A stretch of DNA of 64,000 bases from Persephonella sp. IF05-L8 (lineage in GTDB: Bacteria; Aquificota; Aquificia; Aquificales; Hydrogenothermaceae). Under the pieces are notes generated by a model, which did not search any database, was not told where the DNA came from, and saw only the letters and a program-made list of their open reading frames with translations. The position numbers and the translations under genes are program-made. Below are positions 48,479 through 56,875 of this stretch, piece by piece. Numbering within the stretch: the stretch's first letter is position 1; each line of letters starts with the position of its first letter. The stretch is taken from contig NZ_JNLJ01000001.1 of the NCBI RefSeq assembly GCF_000703045.1, forward strand, positions 496,001-560,000, given 5' to 3'.

Positions 48479-48942
48479 TATTTTTTAAAAGATAAATAAT
48501 AATAAAAATAATAATAGCCTGTGGATATGTGGATAACTCAAATTTTTATAAGTTTATCAATAACTTACAGCGGAAGAAAAATGTGGATAACTTGTGGATA
48601 ACCTGTGGATAACTCAAATTTTAAAAAATCATTTTATTACAACAACTTACAGGTTAGCAGTTGCTAACTTTCTTTATTTTTCAAATACTTAACCCTGTGG
48701 ATAACTTTGTGGATAAGTTGAAGTTATCCACAATTTCAGGCTAAGTTATCCACAACTTTTGCTTAGTTATCCACAATTTTTTGTGAGTTATCCACAACCC
48801 CTGTGGATAACTTGTGGATAACTTTTGGATTTTGTATATTTATCAATAATTTACATTATTTTCTTGTTGTGGATAACCTGTGGATAACTCATTTTAAAGA
48901 AAATTTTTTTATAATAACTAAAAATTTTTGGAGAGATAAATC
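48479..48942. other. oriC: Candidate chromosomal replication origin (DnaA-box cluster)
   Basis: A 464-bp non-coding block with 14 perfect 9-mers TGTGGATAA/TTATCCACA. Plus orientation starts: 48528, 48582, 48593, 48604, 48696, 48708, 48802, 48813, 48868, 48879; minus orientation: 48724, 48746, 48767, 48788; one TGTGGATAT at 48520. Boxes come in tandem arrays with 11-12 or 21-22 bp spacing, one or two helical turns. An A/T-only stretch at 48479-48517 is a possible unwinding element with TAA/TAG trinucleotide runs. dnaA, dnaN and gidA are not adjacent, so it may be an orphan oriC. Confidence 0.82.
48553..48855 (+). repeat. Duplicated IHF-consensus motif in the origin
   Basis: TTTATCAATAACTTACA (48553-48569) and TTTATCAATAATTTACA (48839-48855) differ at one base. 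Each contains a perfect IHF consensus WATCAANNNNTTR (48555-48567 and 48841-48853). Each ends 12 bp before an 11-bp-phased array of DnaA boxes, so the whole module is duplicated. Confidence 0.75.
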
Positions 48943-50460
48943 GTGACGATAGATATCAAAACACTTGAAAACTGGCTTTGGGAAGCTGCTTGTAAAATAA
49001 GAGGAGAGATTGATGCATCCAAATATAAAGAGTATATACTTCCACTTATCTTCATTAAAAGATTATCAGATGTTTTTGAGGATGAAGTTGAAAAACTATC
49101 AGAAGAGTTTGGAGATAAAGAAACTGTTTTTCAGCTTATAGAAGCAGACCATTCTTATGTGAAGTTTTACATTCCAGAAATAGCCAGATGGGAAAAGATA
49201 AAAAAACACCCTGTTCATGGTCTTGGTATGTATCTTACTGATGTGGTCAGGGCAATAGCAAAAGAAAATCCTAAATTACAAGGAGTTATTGATATCGTAG
49301 ATTTCAACGCAACACAGGCAGGAAAAAGAATTATCAGCGATGACAGACTTCATGCATTAATTAATGTTCTTAGCAGGTACAGACTTGGGATAAAAGATGT
49401 TCCTCCTGATATTATAGGACATGCTTATGAGTACCTACTCAGGAAGTTTGCAGAAGGTTCAGGACAGTCTGCAGGAGAGTTTTACACACCTAAAGAAGTT
49501 GGAATTTTAATAGCGAAGCTTTTAGACCCAAAGCCAGGACAATCTATTTACGACCCATGTGTTGGTTCTGCTGGTCTTTTAATAAAAAATCAGCTTTATT
49601 TTAAGGAAAAATATAAAAACCAAAAAGTTGCAGACCTAAAATTTTACGGTCAAGAGATACTCCATTTCAGTTTTGCAATGGCAAAGATGAACATATTTAT
49701 TCACGACATGGATGCAGAGATAGCCCTTGGGGATACTATGAACCATCCAGCTTTTAAGAAAGAAGACGGTTCATTAATGGAGTTTGATTTGATTGCTACA
49801 AATCCAATGTGGAACCAGGATTTTCCTCAATCTGTTTATGAAAATGACCCTTTTAACAGATTTACTTTTGGCTTTCCTCCCTCTTCATCTGCCGACTGGG
49901 GATGGATACAGCACATAAATGCTTCTCTAAAAGAAAACGGAAAAGCAGCAATAGTCTTAGACACAGGAAGCGTATCACGAGGAAGTGGAGCAGAAGGAAG
50001 TAACAGAGAAAGAGATATAAGGAAAAAGTTTGTTGAACAAGATTTGATTGAAGCTGTTGTTTTGCTTCCAGAGAACCTCTTTTATAACACAACAGCACCA
50101 GGAGTAATAATTATTTTAAACAAAAACAAAAAACATAAAAATCAAATCCTTTTAATAAACGCTTCGGAAAAATTTGAAAAAGGAAGACCTAAAAATGTGC
50201 TTGCTGGAATTGATGAAATTGCAGAGGTATATCATAACTGGAAAGAAATTGAGAAATTCAGCCGTGTTATAACAAAAGAGGAAGCCCAAAAGAATGATTA
50301 CAATCTAAGTCCATCAAGATATATAACCATAGCACAAGAAGAGGAAGTACTTTCTGTTGATGATGCTGTTGTTTTGGTTAAAGAAGCAGAAGAGGAAAGA
50401 AAAAGAGCAGAAAAAGAGCTGAAAGAGATATTAGAGGAAGCCTTAGGGATAGAAATTTAG
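48943..50460 (+). CDS. hsdM: Type I restriction-modification DNA methylase subunit
   Basis: A 505-residue N6-adenine methyltransferase of a type I system: N-terminal KYKEYILPLIFIKRLSDVFE, SAM motif GEFYTPKEVGILIAKLLDPK with YDPCVGSAGLLI, and the catalytic NPPF-type motif as ATNPMWNQDF. A VLLPENLFYNTTAPGVIIIL segment follows as usual. It starts GTG 48943 behind TTGGAGAG. The M subunit works with HsdS as M2S1. It directly flanks the DnaA-box block. Confidence 0.95.
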   Translation: MTIDIKTLENWLWEAACKIRGEIDASKYKEYILPLIFIKRLSDVFEDEVEKLSEEFGDKETVFQLIEADHSYVKFYIPEIARWEKIKKHPVHGLGMYLTDVVRAIAKENPKLQGVIDIVDFNATQAGKRIISDDRLHALINVLSRYRLGIKDVPPDIIGHAYEYLLRKFAEGSGQSAGEFYTPKEVGILIAKLLDPKPGQSIYDPCVGSAGLLIKNQLYFKEKYKNQKVADLKFYGQEILHFSFAMAKMNIFIHDMDAEIALGDTMNHPAFKKEDGSLMEFDLIATNPMWNQDFPQSVYENDPFNRFTFGFPPSSSADWGWIQHINASLKENGKAAIVLDTGSVSRGSGAEGSNRERDIRKKFVEQDLIEAVVLLPENLFYNTTAPGVIIILNKNKKHKNQILLINASEKFEKGRPKNVLAGIDEIAEVYHNWKEIEKFSRVITKEEAQKNDYNLSPSRYITIAQEEEVLSVDDAVVLVKEAEEERKRAEKELKEILEEALGIEI

Positions 50461-50517
50461 TAAGTTACTTGACAGTATGGTTATTTTATCCTACCTTTTG
50501 GTAGGAGGTGATAATTT

Positions 50518-50772
50518 ATGAGTGTTGTGAAAAAAACAGTATCAATTCCAGAAGAAATTTATAAAGAAGCAAGAGAGATTTCAAACAACTTTAGCCAGAT
50601 AGTAAAAGAAGCCCTGGAAGATTATTTAAAGAAAAAAAGAAAAGAAAAGGTTTTATCAATGGCAGGGGCTTTGAAAGATTGGGAAATAAAAGATGGTATT
50701 GAATATGAAAAAAAGATGAGAGAAGAAGATATTGAAACTCAAGAAAAAAGGGAGAAAAGTTGGGATATATAA
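50518..50772 (+). CDS. CcdA/VapB-type antitoxin (ribbon-helix-helix)
   Basis: An 84-residue protein with a likely RHH N-terminus (KKTVSIPEEIYKEAREIS then SQIVKEALEDYLKKKRKEK) and an acidic C-terminal neutralising tail. It starts ATG 50518 behind GTAGGAGGTGA. It overlaps the PIN toxin gene by 13 bp. Inserted between hsdM and hsdS, on the same strand. Confidence 0.83.
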   Translation: MSVVKKTVSIPEEIYKEAREISNNFSQIVKEALEDYLKKKRKEKVLSMAGALKDWEIKDGIEYEKKMREEDIETQEKREKSWDI

Positions 50773-51152
50773 TAGATACTGATGTCTGCATAGATTTTCT
50801 AAAAAACAAAAATTACGCATTAAATCTTTTTTCAGAAATTTTAAATGAAGATTGTTATATAAGTATTTTAACCCAATATGAACTATTAAAAGGAGCTTTT
50901 ACACCAAAACAACAAAAGATAATCCAAGATTTTGTAAAGCTAATAGAAATGATAAATTTAGATGAAAACATTATAAAAACTGGAGCTGAGTTTTATAGAA
51001 AATATAGGAAAAAAGGTATTACGCTTTCTAATATTGATTGTTTAATTATGGCAACTGCAAAAGAAAAAAATTTAAAAATCATAACAAGAAATGTTAAACA
51101 TTATCCTGAAATTGAGCTTTTATCAGAATTTTCAAAAAAGTTATTAAAATAA
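50760..51152 (+). CDS. vapC: VapC-type PIN-domain toxin
   Basis: A 130-residue PIN ribonuclease with the four acidic positions: IIDTDVCIDFLKN, TQYELLKGAF, and LSNIDCLIMATAKEKNLKIITRN. It starts with TTG 50760, inside the antitoxin gene, behind GGGAGAAAA. VapC toxins cut tRNA or rRNA. The module is intact, unlike the second one at 52.7-53.2 kb. Confidence 0.88.
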   Translation: MGYIIDTDVCIDFLKNKNYALNLFSEILNEDCYISILTQYELLKGAFTPKQQKIIQDFVKLIEMINLDENIIKTGAEFYRKYRKKGITLSNIDCLIMATAKEKNLKIITRNVKHYPEIELLSEFSKKLLK

Positions 51153-51169
51153 AACCATTTGAGGCAGTT

Positions 51170-52561
51170 ATGGAAAACATACAAAACACAAACTATAAAA
51201 AAACAGAAATCGGACTTATCCCAGAAGATTGGGAAGTTGTGAGGCTGGGGAATTATATTGAATTATCAAAAGAAAAAAATGAAAACAATGCTCAATATCC
51301 AGTTTACACTGTTTCTAATAAATATGGTTTTATTTTATCTAATGAGTTCTTTGATAAAAAAGTTTATAGTAAAAACTTAAGCACATATAAAATAGTTAAG
51401 GAAAATTATATTGCTTATAATCCTTACCGTATTAATGTAGGTTCTATAGCTCTATTCAGAAAAGATATAGGACTTGTAAGTCCTGCATATATAGTTTTCA
51501 AAGCTAATAGTAATAAGATTTATCCAGAATTTCTATTATTATTAATGAAAACAGATAAATATACACATGAAATAAAAAGATTTTCTATGTCAAGGGGTAG
51601 CGTAAGAAGAAGTTTAAGTTTTAAAGATTTATCTGACTTTAAAATCCCCCTCCCACTACTCCCAGAACAAAAAGCAATTGCTACTGTTTTAGACAAGGTG
51701 AGGCAGGTGATAGAACAAACAGAAGAAGTAATACAGGCAAATAAGGAACTGAAAAAATCCTTAATGAAACATCTTTTTACTTACGGCGTTGTCCCACCTG
51801 AAGAAACAGACAAAGTAAAACTTAAAGAAACAGAAATCGGATTAATTCCGGAATATTGGGAGATTGAGAAATTAGAAGATTTAATATCTTTAATTCAATA
51901 TGGTTTATCTATTAGAAGCTCAAAGGAAGGAAAATATCCTATTTTGAAGATGAATAATTTAATTGATGGGAAGGTAAAGATTTATAACGACAAATTACAA
52001 TTCGTAGATTTAGATGATGAAGTTTTTAAGAAATTTAAATTGAAGAAAAACGATATTTTATTTAATAGAACAAATAGTTTTGAATTAGTTGGAAAAGCAG
52101 CAATTTATCAATTAAAAGGTGATTATGTATTTGCCTCTTACTTAATAAGGATTAGAACGATAGAAAATAAAATATATCCTGAATTTCTCAATTTTTATTT
52201 AAATTGGGAGAAAACACAACATAGATTAAAATCTTTGGCTTCAAGGGGAGTTAGTCAATCAAATATTAGCGCATCTAAATTAAAACAATTTAAAATCCCC
52301 CTTCCCCCCATAGACGAACAAAAACAAATAGCAGAAATTTTAAGCAAAATAGACCAAAAAATTGAAGCAGAAGAAAACAAAAAAGAAGCACTTGAAAAGC
52401 TATTTAAATCACTTCTAAACAACCTTATGACAGGAAAAATAAGAATAAATAAAAGCTTTACAGGAAAGTTTGAAAGAAAAGAAATTCATCAAAAGATGGA
52501 AGAACTTTCAAAAAAATTAAGTGAAGATAAAGAATATTTAGAAGAAATTAAAGAGTTTTAG
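51170..52561 (+). CDS. hsdS: Type I restriction-modification specificity subunit
   Basis: A 463-residue protein with two target-recognition domains, each introduced by TEIGLIPEDWEVVRLGNY or TEIGLIPEYWEIEKLEDL and each ending in a conserved coiled helix (PLPLLPEQKAIATVLDKVRQ; PLPPIDEQKQIAEILSKIDQ). The C-terminal LFKSLLNNLMTGKIRI is typical. This is a full-length, two-domain HsdS, so the target is bipartite. It comes 17 bp after the vapC stop. Confidence 0.95.
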   Translation: MENIQNTNYKKTEIGLIPEDWEVVRLGNYIELSKEKNENNAQYPVYTVSNKYGFILSNEFFDKKVYSKNLSTYKIVKENYIAYNPYRINVGSIALFRKDIGLVSPAYIVFKANSNKIYPEFLLLLMKTDKYTHEIKRFSMSRGSVRRSLSFKDLSDFKIPLPLLPEQKAIATVLDKVRQVIEQTEEVIQANKELKKSLMKHLFTYGVVPPEETDKVKLKETEIGLIPEYWEIEKLEDLISLIQYGLSIRSSKEGKYPILKMNNLIDGKVKIYNDKLQFVDLDDEVFKKFKLKKNDILFNRTNSFELVGKAAIYQLKGDYVFASYLIRIRTIENKIYPEFLNFYLNWEKTQHRLKSLASRGVSQSNISASKLKQFKIPLPPIDEQKQIAEILSKIDQKIEAEENKKEALEKLFKSLLNNLMTGKIRINKSFTGKFERKEIHQKMEELSKKLSEDKEYLEEIKEF

Positions 52562-52664
52562 GCGTTTAGCCATGAATTTATAGAGGAAAATTAAAATAAA
52601 CTTTGGAGATGAAAAATTTAAAAGCTAAACTAAATTATTATTTAAAAAAACAAGGAGAGTAAAA

Positions 52665-52838
52665 ATGGGGATAGTAATTATAGAAGTAGATGAAGATATA
52701 AACTTAAAAATAAAAGCTAAAACTTTAGAAGAAGCCATTAATAATATAAAAAAAACGATTAAAAAAAAGGAGTTTAAAGCTTTAAGATTAAAAACAAAAG
52801 ATTTTAAATTTGACAGAGAAGAAGCTAATGCAAGATAA
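52665..52838 (+). CDS. Small antitoxin-like protein
   Basis: A 57-residue protein (starts MGIVIIEVDEDINLKIKAK, ends FDREEANAR) too short to appear as a long ORF, with AAGGAGAG about five bases upstream. It overlaps the PIN frame by 11 bp (ATGCAAGATAA at 52828-52838), the same arrangement as VapB-VapC. I do not recognise the family, but position makes it the antitoxin candidate of the broken PIN gene. A tiny 17-codon ORF (52609-52662) precedes it. Confidence 0.6.
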   Translation: MGIVIIEVDEDINLKIKAKTLEEAINNIKKTIKKKEFKALRLKTKDFKFDREEANAR

Positions 52839-53216
52839 AATTTTTTTTGATACTAACATGATAGTTTATCTATATTCAGAAGATGAAATTGAAAAAAGAG
52901 AAAAAATAATTAGTATTGCTTCAAAGAATGATGTCTTTATTTCAACACAAGTTGTAAATGAATTTTCAAATGTGCTATATAAAATGAAATATTACCAGTA
53001 ATAGAAGAATTACAGGAGAACTTTAAGATAGTAAATATAAACATGGATACAATTAAATTAGCTCATCGCATAAAAGATAAGTATAAATATGGCTATTTTG
53101 ATAGTTTAATTATATCTTCAGCTTTAGAAAATGATTGCAGTATATTGTTTACAGAAGATTTACATAGTAATCAAAAAATAGAAGAAAAATTAAAAATAAT
53201 AAATCCCTTTAAATAA
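52828..53216 (+). pseudogene. PIN-domain toxin, frameshifted/deleted
   Basis: The N-terminal half reads DKIFFDTNMIVYLYSEDEI and STQVVNEFSNVLYK (PIN acidic positions), then hits TAA after KMKYYQ near 53001. The C-terminal half continues in another frame from 52983 to the stop at 53214-53216: VIEELQENFKIVNIN, YFDSLIISSALENDCSILFT, ending KIINPFK, which holds the last PIN acidic motif. The total length fits a PIN protein minus a small loop, so a short deletion with frameshift is likely. The toxin should be inactive. Confidence 0.82.
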
Positions 53217-53231
53217 AAGGTATGTATAAAA

Positions 53232-56126
53232 ATGTCCTTTGGTAGTGAAAGAAAAGCAGTTCAAGAAAAGATAATAAAATATGCTCAAGATATAGGCTGG
53301 GAGTATTTAAGCCCAGAAGAAGCCTTGATTAGAAGAAACGGAGAAAACAACATAATCCTAAAAGAAATATTTATAGACCAGCTTCTAAAACTAAACCCAA
53401 AAATAGACCACCAGCATGCAGAAGAAATAATCAGAAAATTAGAGCGTATTCCTGCAAATATTGAAGGAAACCTGACAGCATGGGAATATCTAAAAGGATT
53501 AAAGCAAATTTTTATATCAGATGAAAATAGAGATATAAATGTAAAGCTATTAGATACAGAAAATATAAGTAATAACACCTTCCATGTTACAGATGAGCTT
53601 AAATTTATAAGTGGAAATAATACAAACAGATACGATTTAGTTTTTTATATAAATGGCTTTCCAGTTTTGATGACAGAAACAAAAGCAACCCACAAGATAG
53701 ATGGGCTTATTAAAGCACTTGAGCAGGTAAAAAGATACCACAATGAAACACCTGAAGCTTTCGCTCTTTTGCAAATATTTTCAATTACTCATTTGATACA
53801 TTTTCTATATTCTGCGACATGGAACTTCTCATCAAAAGACTTAAATAGATGGAAACATCAAGGAAAATATAATTTTGAAGACCTGATAAAAACATTCTTT
53901 GATAAGAAAAATATTATAAAACTAATCACAGATTATATTCTTTTTACAAAAAAAGATGACAGATTAAACAAAGTAGTATTAAAACCCCATCAGCTTAGGG
54001 CTGTTGACAAAGTAATAAAAAGAGCAAAAGACAAAAAGAAAAAAAGAGGTCTTATCTGGCACACTCAAGGAAGCGGTAAAACATACACAATGATAACAGC
54101 AGCAAAATTAATTTTAGAAAATCCCCAGTTTGAAAACCCAACAGTTATAATGCTTGTTGATAGAAATGAGTTAGAACAGCAGTTGTTTAATAATCTTTCC
54201 TCTGTTGGAGTTGAAAATCTCAGGGTTGCACTCTCTAAAAAAGACCTCCAAAAACTGCTGATTGATGATTATAGAGGTTTAATAGTTTCAACAATTCATA
54301 AGTTTCATCTTATGCCCTCGGGCATAAATAAAAGAAAAAATATTTTTATTTTTATAGATGAAGCACACAGAACAACAGAAGGAGACTTGGGAACTTATCT
54401 AATGTCAGCCCTTCCAAATGCGACAATAATAGGATTTACAGGAACACCAAGAGACAAAACAAAACACGGAAAAGGAACTTTTATAATATTTGGAAAAGAT
54501 GACCCACCTTATGGATATTTAGACAAATACAGTATTTTAGAGTCCATAGAAGACGGAACAACTTTAAAAATAAATTATGCCCTTGCAGAAAACTCTTTAC
54601 TTCCTGATAAAGAAACTCTTGAAAAAGAGTTTTTAAACCTTAAAGAGATTGAAGGTGTTAGCGATATAGAAATTCTAAACAGGGCATTACAAAAATCAGC
54701 AACACTAAGAAATTTTCTAAAGAATAAAGATAGAATAGACAAAATAACCCAATATATAGCAAAGCATTTCAAAGAAAATGTTGAGCCTATGGGATATAAG
54801 GCATTTATAGTCGCAGTTGACAGAGAAGCATGTGCCATATATAAAGAGGCTTTAGACCAGTACCTGCCTCCTGAATACTCAGAGGTTATTATAAGTAAAT
54901 CACACAACGACCCACCACAGCTGAAAAAATACCATTACACAGAGGAAGAAGAAAAACAAATAAGGAAAAAATTTAAAGAAGAAAAGAACCCAAAAATCTT
55001 GATAGTTACAGAAAAGCTTTTAACAGGATTTGATGCCCCCATTTTATACGCAATGTATCTTGACAAACCAATGAGAGACCATGTCTTGCTTCAGGCAATA
55101 GCAAGGGTAAATAGACCGTATGAAGACGAAAACGGAAGAAAAAAACCGTCAGGATTAATAATTGATTTTGTTGGGATATTAGATAACCTTGAAAAGGCTC
55201 TGGCATTTGACAGTAGTGATATAGAAGGGGTCTTAACAGATTTAGAGGTTTTAAAAGGGTATCTAAAAGACCTGATAGAAGAAGGAAGAATAAAATATTT
55301 ATCAATTCTAAAAGGTAAAACAGAAGATAAAGCTGTTGAAGAAGTATTAAACCATTTTAAAGATGAGGAAAAAAGACATAACTTTTATCAGTTTTATGAA
55401 GAATTAAAATCAATATACGAAATACTCACACCAGACCCTTTTCTAAGACCATATATTCAAGATTTTGCAATTTATACGAGAATTTACAATATAGTAAAAC
55501 AGGCTTACGAAGATATAGACATAGGAAAAAGATTATTAGAAAAAGAACTAAGCGAAAAGATAAAAAATATTATAAAAGAAACTAAGGTTGATACAGTAAT
55601 AAAAGAAGAGCTTGAAATAGTTCAGATAGATGAGAATACCTTGAAAACAATTTTAAACAGTAAATCATCAGAAACAGAAAAAGTGTTTAATCTACTAAAA
55701 AGTATAGAGCTTACAATAAAAGAAAATATACAAAAAGAGCCATATCTTATATCTTTGGCTGAAAGAGTGGAAAATCTGGCAAAAGAGTACCAGAATAATC
55801 AAAAAACCACCAAAGAAATGATTGAAGAATTAAAAAAATTATCAGAAGAAATCATAAAAATGAGAAAAGAACTAAAATCTTTAGGATTATCCCTTGAAAC
55901 ATTTACAGTTTACTGGATTTTAAAACAGGAAGGAGCTACCGAAGCATTAAAAGTAAAAGATGAAATACAAAAAATATTTGATGAACACAAACCATGGAAA
56001 ACAAACAGTAAAGAAAATAATAGGCTCAAAATAGAGCTTACAAAACTTTTTATAAAACTTCTGGGAAAAGAAAGAATAAAAGAAATTCCCCAAATAATAA
56101 ATAAAATTTTAAACATTCTAAGGTAG
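53232..56126 (+). CDS. hsdR: Type I restriction endonuclease subunit R
   Basis: A 964-residue translocase-nuclease. The N-terminal PD-(D/E)XK nuclease includes NRYDLVFYINGFPVLMTETK (D...ExK). Superfamily 2 helicase motifs follow: GLIWHTQGSGKTYTMITAAK (Walker A), IFIFIDEAHRTTEGDLG, ATIIGFTGTPRDKTK, and LIVTEKLLTGFDAPILYAMY with RVNRPYEDE. A C-terminal coiled domain binds the methylase. It is complete, so the system is probably active. Subunits M, S and R lie in that order on one strand. Confidence 0.95.
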   Translation: MSFGSERKAVQEKIIKYAQDIGWEYLSPEEALIRRNGENNIILKEIFIDQLLKLNPKIDHQHAEEIIRKLERIPANIEGNLTAWEYLKGLKQIFISDENRDINVKLLDTENISNNTFHVTDELKFISGNNTNRYDLVFYINGFPVLMTETKATHKIDGLIKALEQVKRYHNETPEAFALLQIFSITHLIHFLYSATWNFSSKDLNRWKHQGKYNFEDLIKTFFDKKNIIKLITDYILFTKKDDRLNKVVLKPHQLRAVDKVIKRAKDKKKKRGLIWHTQGSGKTYTMITAAKLILENPQFENPTVIMLVDRNELEQQLFNNLSSVGVENLRVALSKKDLQKLLIDDYRGLIVSTIHKFHLMPSGINKRKNIFIFIDEAHRTTEGDLGTYLMSALPNATIIGFTGTPRDKTKHGKGTFIIFGKDDPPYGYLDKYSILESIEDGTTLKINYALAENSLLPDKETLEKEFLNLKEIEGVSDIEILNRALQKSATLRNFLKNKDRIDKITQYIAKHFKENVEPMGYKAFIVAVDREACAIYKEALDQYLPPEYSEVIISKSHNDPPQLKKYHYTEEEEKQIRKKFKEEKNPKILIVTEKLLTGFDAPILYAMYLDKPMRDHVLLQAIARVNRPYEDENGRKKPSGLIIDFVGILDNLEKALAFDSSDIEGVLTDLEVLKGYLKDLIEEGRIKYLSILKGKTEDKAVEEVLNHFKDEEKRHNFYQFYEELKSIYEILTPDPFLRPYIQDFAIYTRIYNIVKQAYEDIDIGKRLLEKELSEKIKNIIKETKVDTVIKEELEIVQIDENTLKTILNSKSSETEKVFNLLKSIELTIKENIQKEPYLISLAERVENLAKEYQNNQKTTKEMIEELKKLSEEIIKMRKELKSLGLSLETFTVYWILKQEGATEALKVKDEIQKIFDEHKPWKTNSKENNRLKIELTKLFIKLLGKERIKEIPQIINKILNILR

Positions 56127-56395
56127 TGATGATATCAAAAGAAGAGTTTAGAAAACAGGTTATAAAATGGGCTGATAAAATAGGGGTAGAACCAAAAGAA
56201 ATTCAAATTAGAAAAATGAAAAACAAATGGGCAAGCTGCTCATCAAAAGGAAGGCTTACATTTTCACATGATTTATTATTTCAACCGGAAGATTTTAGAA
56301 ATGAAGTCATAGTTCACGAATTACTCCATCTAAAATATCCAACCCATAACAAGATGTTCAAAATACTGTTAAATATATATCTTAATCAGAAATAA
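56126..56395 (+). CDS. YgjP/SprT-like zinc metallopeptidase
   Basis: An 89-residue, short M48-type protein with the zinc motif VIVHELLHLKYPTHNKMF (HExxH...H) and the family's upstream KMKNKWASCSSKGRLTFS. YgjP-like proteins commonly sit beside type I restriction genes. It starts GTG 56126 (or ATG 56129) directly on the hsdR stop. It is shorter than YgjP (about 160 aa), lacking the N-terminal part. Confidence 0.86.
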   Translation: MMISKEEFRKQVIKWADKIGVEPKEIQIRKMKNKWASCSSKGRLTFSHDLLFQPEDFRNEVIVHELLHLKYPTHNKMFKILLNIYLNQK

Positions 56396-56862
56396 GTAAT
56401 GATTGACTTCTCTTTCAGGTTATTGAGAAGTTCTTTTAGGGGTTTCTTTAAAACAGGATGTATAAATTCAGGTTCTAAGTCGCAAAGGGGTTTCAGGACA
56501 AAATCCCTTTCATGAATACGGGGATGAGGGATAATCAGGTTTTCTTTTTCTAAAACAAGATTTCCATAAAACAGTATGTCAATATCTATCTCTCTGGGAC
56601 CCCATCTAAATCTCTTTTTTCTGCCTATTTGTTTTTCTATATGTTTTACAAAACCTAACAGTTCTTCAGGAGATAAATCTGTATATCCAGATATGGCTGT
56701 ATTTAAAAAGTCAGGTTGGTTTTCATAGCCTACAGCCTTTGATTTGTAAATGTGTGCCTGTTTTATATCTTTAATTTCTTTAGATAAAAATTCTATTGCT
56801 TGATTTATATTTTTCTGTCTATTGCCGATATTTGAACCTAAAGCAAGGAATATTTTTTCCAA
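56386..56862 (-). CDS. folK: Hydroxymethyldihydropterin pyrophosphokinase
   Basis: A 158-residue enzyme of folate synthesis: FLALGSNIGNRQKNINQAI, IEKQIGRKKRFRWGPREIDI and IDILFYGNLVLEKENLIIPH (metal-binding Asp pair), HPRIHERDFVLKPLCDL. Length is typical. Convergent overlap of 10 bp with the YgjP-like gene. Confidence 0.96.
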   Translation of the reverse strand: MEKIFLALGSNIGNRQKNINQAIEFLSKEIKDIKQAHIYKSKAVGYENQPDFLNTAISGYTDLSPEELLGFVKHIEKQIGRKKRFRWGPREIDIDILFYGNLVLEKENLIIPHPRIHERDFVLKPLCDLEPEFIHPVLKKPLKELLNNLKEKSIITYF

Positions 56863-56875
56863 ATAACCACCTTAA

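Noticed and set aside
48520-48887. CRISPR-like array (repeated 9-mers with spacers)
   Set aside because: The repeat unit is only 9 bp, occurs in both orientations with uneven spacing and equals the DnaA box; no cas genes are present.
54575-54907. 110-codon minus-strand ORF within hsdR
   Set aside because: Shadow of the hsdR frame; no ribosome site and no family features.
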